Source: Rossellomorea aquimaris (GTDB lineage: Bacteria > Bacillota > Bacilli > Bacillales > Bacillaceae_B). Taken from it: a stretch of 51,049 nucleotides of DNA. Under the pieces are notes generated by a model that searched no databases, was not told the origin of the DNA, and was given only the letters and a program-made list of their open reading frames with translations. A program made the position numbers and the translations under genes. Positions 48,730 through 51,049 of this stretch are shown piece by piece; position 1 is the stretch's first letter, and each line of letters begins with the position of its first letter. The DNA is taken from NCBI RefSeq assembly GCF_001877785.1, contig NZ_MINN01000072.1:1-51049 (forward strand). The letters are read 5' to 3'.

Positions 48730-49830
48730 TTATTGAAACTCCACCTGAATACTGACAATTTCAGACCGCGTCCCAATCCGTATCGGCGGTCCCCAAAAGC
48801 CGAAACCGGATGTGACGATGGAGTGCATTTGTTCCTTTTGCAGATGTCCCCAATCATTTTCGTAAATGGCATTCGTGAACAGGCTGCCTGGAAAGATCTG
48901 CCCGCGATGGGTATGGCCGGACACCATCAAGTCGATGCCTTCCTGCTGGGCGGTCTCAAGACCATATGGCTGATGATCCATTAAGATGGTTGGTTTTTCA
49001 TCATCCACTCCATCCATCAGTGAATCCAAAGGTAATCGTCCGTCGTCGATTCGGTCTTTGCGGCCGACCAATGTGAATTGTCCTTGGACATCTGCTGTCT
49101 CGTCATACATGACGGTGATTCCACCGCGCTCCAACGCTTCGATCAATTCCTTCATTGTGCCCTCATGACGGTCATGGTTGCCAAGTGAGGCATAGACCCC
49201 GAGTGGTGCTTTCAACTCTGATAATACCTCATCAATGTTCTGGTCGAGGAATGGCTGCACATCATCATCGAAAAGATCGCCAGGCAGGAGCACGATATCC
49301 GGATTGAGGGCATTGGCTTTTTTCACAAATCGCTCCGCATGATCTTTCCCTGACAGCAGGCCAAAATGCATATCCGCTGCCATCACAATATGTAGTTTTT
49401 CAAGTGAAGAAGAGCCTTTATCAATCTGGATTTCATAGTCGCGGACCACTGGGCTGAAGGCGTTATAGCTGCCATAAACCATAAAGAAGATCAGAAGACC
49501 GAGAGTAATGAAGCCTGCCCACTTCTGCGTCCCATGCCGCGGCAGCCGGGTGAGCCGCAGAAGGATGACCGTTAGATGGGCAAGCGGAACCAGCAGCAGG
49601 AGCAAGTAAAAGCACGCCATCCAGTAAGCTCCTATGATGTTGATGAAAGTGAGTCCTGTCATACGCCCGACAATAAATGAACTGGCTGCCATTATGACGA
49701 TCACGCTATAGAGAATCTTGAAACGTCTGCTTGATGACTCCGGGCGCAGCCAATGCAGCCCCCGCCAGCCGATATAGTAGACAAGGCCACCGTAAAGCAG
49801 CAGTGTAATGAGCATTACAACAATCAACAT
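48730..49830 (-). CDS. Membrane-anchored metallophosphoesterase, YkuE/YaeI-like
   Basis: A 366-residue protein. Four N-terminal membrane helices cover residues 1-125. A calcineurin-like phosphoesterase domain follows, with metal motifs AADMHFGLL, LLPGDLFDDDV, SLGNHDRHEG, MDHQPYG and VSGHTHRGQIFPG, all intact. Such enzymes may hydrolyse lipid-linked or cell-wall phosphates (UDP-diacylglucosamine-type or related); the exact substrate is unknown. It is a single gene with a strong terminator. A short remnant of another phosphoesterase lies at 10395, but the two are clearly different genes. Confidence 0.88.
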   Translation of the reverse strand: MLIVVMLITLLLYGGLVYYIGWRGLHWLRPESSSRRFKILYSVIVIMAASSFIVGRMTGLTFINIIGAYWMACFYLLLLLVPLAHLTVILLRLTRLPRHGTQKWAGFITLGLLIFFMVYGSYNAFSPVVRDYEIQIDKGSSSLEKLHIVMAADMHFGLLSGKDHAERFVKKANALNPDIVLLPGDLFDDDVQPFLDQNIDEVLSELKAPLGVYASLGNHDRHEGTMKELIEALERGGITVMYDETADVQGQFTLVGRKDRIDDGRLPLDSLMDGVDDEKPTILMDHQPYGLETAQQEGIDLMVSGHTHRGQIFPGSLFTNAIYENDWGHLQKEQMHSIVTSGFGFWGPPIRIGTRSEIVSIQVEFQ

Positions 49831-50058
49831 AAGTATTCTTCATGCTCCTCTAATTTTTTATTTTGACCACTTCCCTTTTTATCGTACCAAAGTACTCCCG
49901 AAAGCACTACGATCAGCTCTCTATGCTATGCTGCTTGCAGGACTATTCAGTTGAATGGATTCAAAAGACGGCTTTTGCTTTTACCCTACTTTATGCGGCA
50001 AATCAGACAATCCAGAAAAACTTTTATGATTAAGAGGTTCATTTTTTTGTAAAAAGAG

Positions 50059-50092
50059 AAAAGTAGAGAGGGAACCTTCCCCATCTACTTTT
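50059..50092. repeat. REP-like hairpin
   Basis: AAAAGTAGA / TCTACTTTT arms around GAGGGAACCTTCCCCA. It is the third copy of the GTAGAG-type hairpin (with 1050 and 37248), located 31 bases after the cutC stop. Confidence 0.65.
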
Positions 50093-50122
50093 GTTGTGTT
50101 GCTTTTCGCATTTTTGTTGCCA

Positions 50123-50812
50123 TTATACTTGTTTACCTTTTAAAAGTTGAACAATTTCCTTCGCTTTATCCAGATGAATCCCTTCGATCAGACTATGATT
50201 TTTTCGCACAGCTGTACCAAAATGATAATATCCTGTAATTACTGTTGAATGAACAGAACAAATATTGCTTGCATTTAATCCACTTCCAACCAAAATTGAA
50301 ACATGCTCGCAAACTGTTTTCATTTCCTGTATGGTTCGCAAGCGATCGGAAAATTCACCATTTCCGCCAGAAGTTAAAATCGTTGTGATTTCTTTGTATT
50401 GAGCCAATGTTTTTGCCGTCTGAACGGGATTGTTTGTAGAATCAATTGCCCGATGAAATGTAACTTCCAACCCGCTGCATTCGGTCAATAACTCTTCAAG
50501 CATAGGTTGGTTGACTTCATGATTCTCATTCAGCACTCCCAGTACTACACCATTTGCACCTAATGAACGGATGATGTTTATATCATTTTTCATTATTAAA
50601 TTGTCGTCATAAGAGTAACAAAATGATTGACTATGCGGTCTTACCATCACATTGACCGGAATGCTTACACGGTTAACTGCTGCTTCGATTAAGGAGTGAC
50701 TTGGAGTTAAACCGCCCTCTGTTAAAGCGGATACCAGCTCAATCCGATCTGCCCCGGATTGTTCAATTAATAAAGCATCTTCTAATGTTGTCGCAATATA
50801 TTCTATGTACAT
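50123..50812 (-). CDS. cutC: CutC family protein
   Basis: A 229-residue TIM-barrel protein of the CutC family. The N-terminal ATTLEDALLIEQSGADRIELVSALTEGGLTPS is diagnostic, followed by VNVMVRPHSQSFCYSYDD, LEVTFHRAIDST and ILTSGGNGEFSDRL, then HFGTAVRKN near the end. CutC has been tied to copper tolerance, but its enzymatic role is unsettled, and sugar-phosphate or carbohydrate-related activity has been suggested for Firmicute versions. It is a single gene; no copper-related gene is nearby. The length is normal. Confidence 0.92.
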   Translation of the reverse strand: MYIEYIATTLEDALLIEQSGADRIELVSALTEGGLTPSHSLIEAAVNRVSIPVNVMVRPHSQSFCYSYDDNLIMKNDINIIRSLGANGVVLGVLNENHEVNQPMLEELLTECSGLEVTFHRAIDSTNNPVQTAKTLAQYKEITTILTSGGNGEFSDRLRTIQEMKTVCEHVSILVGSGLNASNICSVHSTVITGYYHFGTAVRKNHSLIEGIHLDKAKEIVQLLKGKQV

Positions 50813-50860
50813 CGTATCAACCTTTCTTATGCTGCTTTCTTCACTTCTTTAGGTTGATTG

Positions 50861-50915
50861 GGGACGGTTCTCATCCTACCTAAAAAGCAGAGGGGAAATC
50901 GCCCCCGCTATGTCC
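50861..50915. repeat. Degenerate REP-like palindrome
   Basis: GGGACGGTTCTCATCC, then AGCAGAGGGGAAATCGCCCCCGCTATGTCCTGCC. It is a decayed variant of the same family, upstream of cutC. Confidence 0.45.
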
Positions 50916-50931
50916 TGCCTTTTCGTATTAT

Positions 50932-50974
50932 AAGGTTGACCAGAATTCTAGATATTTCTGGTTGACCTTTTTTT
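50932..50974 (+). terminator. Terminator-like hairpin
   Basis: AAGGTTGACCAGAA pairs with TTCTGGTTGACCTT along 14 positions (two wobbles), with a 10-base loop and T7. It points along the plus strand although no plus-strand gene lies just upstream, so it may act for a minus-strand gene beyond the window or mark a lost gene. The last 75 bases of the window show no gene. Confidence 0.5.
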
Positions 50975-51049
50975 ATATGGTCTTATTATAACAGTAGCCA
51001 GGGTAGAACGTCCCTGCCCATGGGACTTAGATCCCGTCAGTTAAACCGT

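Noticed and set aside
49940..50030. Plus-strand frame QDYSVEWIQKTAFAFTLLYA before cutC
   Set aside because: Protein-like in composition but only about 33 codons, with no start or known family; too weak to call a remnant.

Overview
The window looks like chromosomal DNA from a low-to-mid GC Bacillaceae, a Bacillus or Rossellomorea type organism. Evidence: strong AGGAGG ribosome binding sites, CcpA-type cre boxes, a KinB-like sporulation-type kinase, a SpoIISA-like toxin, and a purine riboswitch close in sequence to that of B. subtilis pbuE. The species cannot be fixed from the sequence alone. No rRNA, tRNA, CRISPR array or prophage was found.

Layout. 0-1.4 kb: a GNAT acetyltransferase and a decayed TPR gene. 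1.4-8.6 kb: a nine-gene minus-strand operon for a sugar acid (LacI regulator, KdgK-like kinase, HPS-like and PHI-like enzymes, KDPG aldolase, TRAP transporter, cupin) behind a promoter with cre and operator sites. 8.7-11.3 kb: a PadR/HAAS pair among remnants of at least five genes. 11.9-13.0 kb: a SpoIISA toxin gene with a 42-codon SpoIISB-like partner. 13.0-14.3 kb: adenosine deaminase under an adenine-type riboswitch. 14.5-16.7 kb: small membrane proteins, a frameshifted secreted protein and a gene with eleven 14-residue coiled-coil repeats. 16.7-24.8 kb: a complete type III Wadjet operon (jetABCD), a plasmid-defence SMC system. 25.3-27.0 kb: an intact IS1182-family insertion sequence. 27.1-35.7 kb: a catabolic locus (flavin reductase, MFS, SSS symporter plus DUF3311, LeuD/LeuC-type hydro-lyase, CaiB-type CoA transferase; divergent GntR regulator and HMG-CoA-lyase-type enzyme), in which the LeuC-like gene carries an in-frame amber codon. 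35.9-37.1 kb: a KinB-like histidine kinase. 37.1-46.9 kb: an oligosaccharide locus (ABC importer without ATPase, GH13, DUF1861, GH130, truncated GH2 mannosidase, LacI, broken aldo/keto reductase). 47.2-50.8 kb: a YgjP-like metallopeptidase, a DUF1456 protein, a membrane metallophosphoesterase and CutC.

Two families of intergenic repeats run through the window. One is a set of REP-like palindromes with GGGACAGG...CCTGTCCC or GGGACGGTTC-type ends, often beside broken genes; the IS1182 element sits inside one, flanked by a 10-bp target duplication. The other is a 203-bp element in three same-length copies (11479, 15729, 25006) plus a diverged partial copy (844). It contains TGG-NNYG motifs spaced almost exactly 20 bp apart. 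I do not recognise this element and consider it the most likely undescribed feature here.
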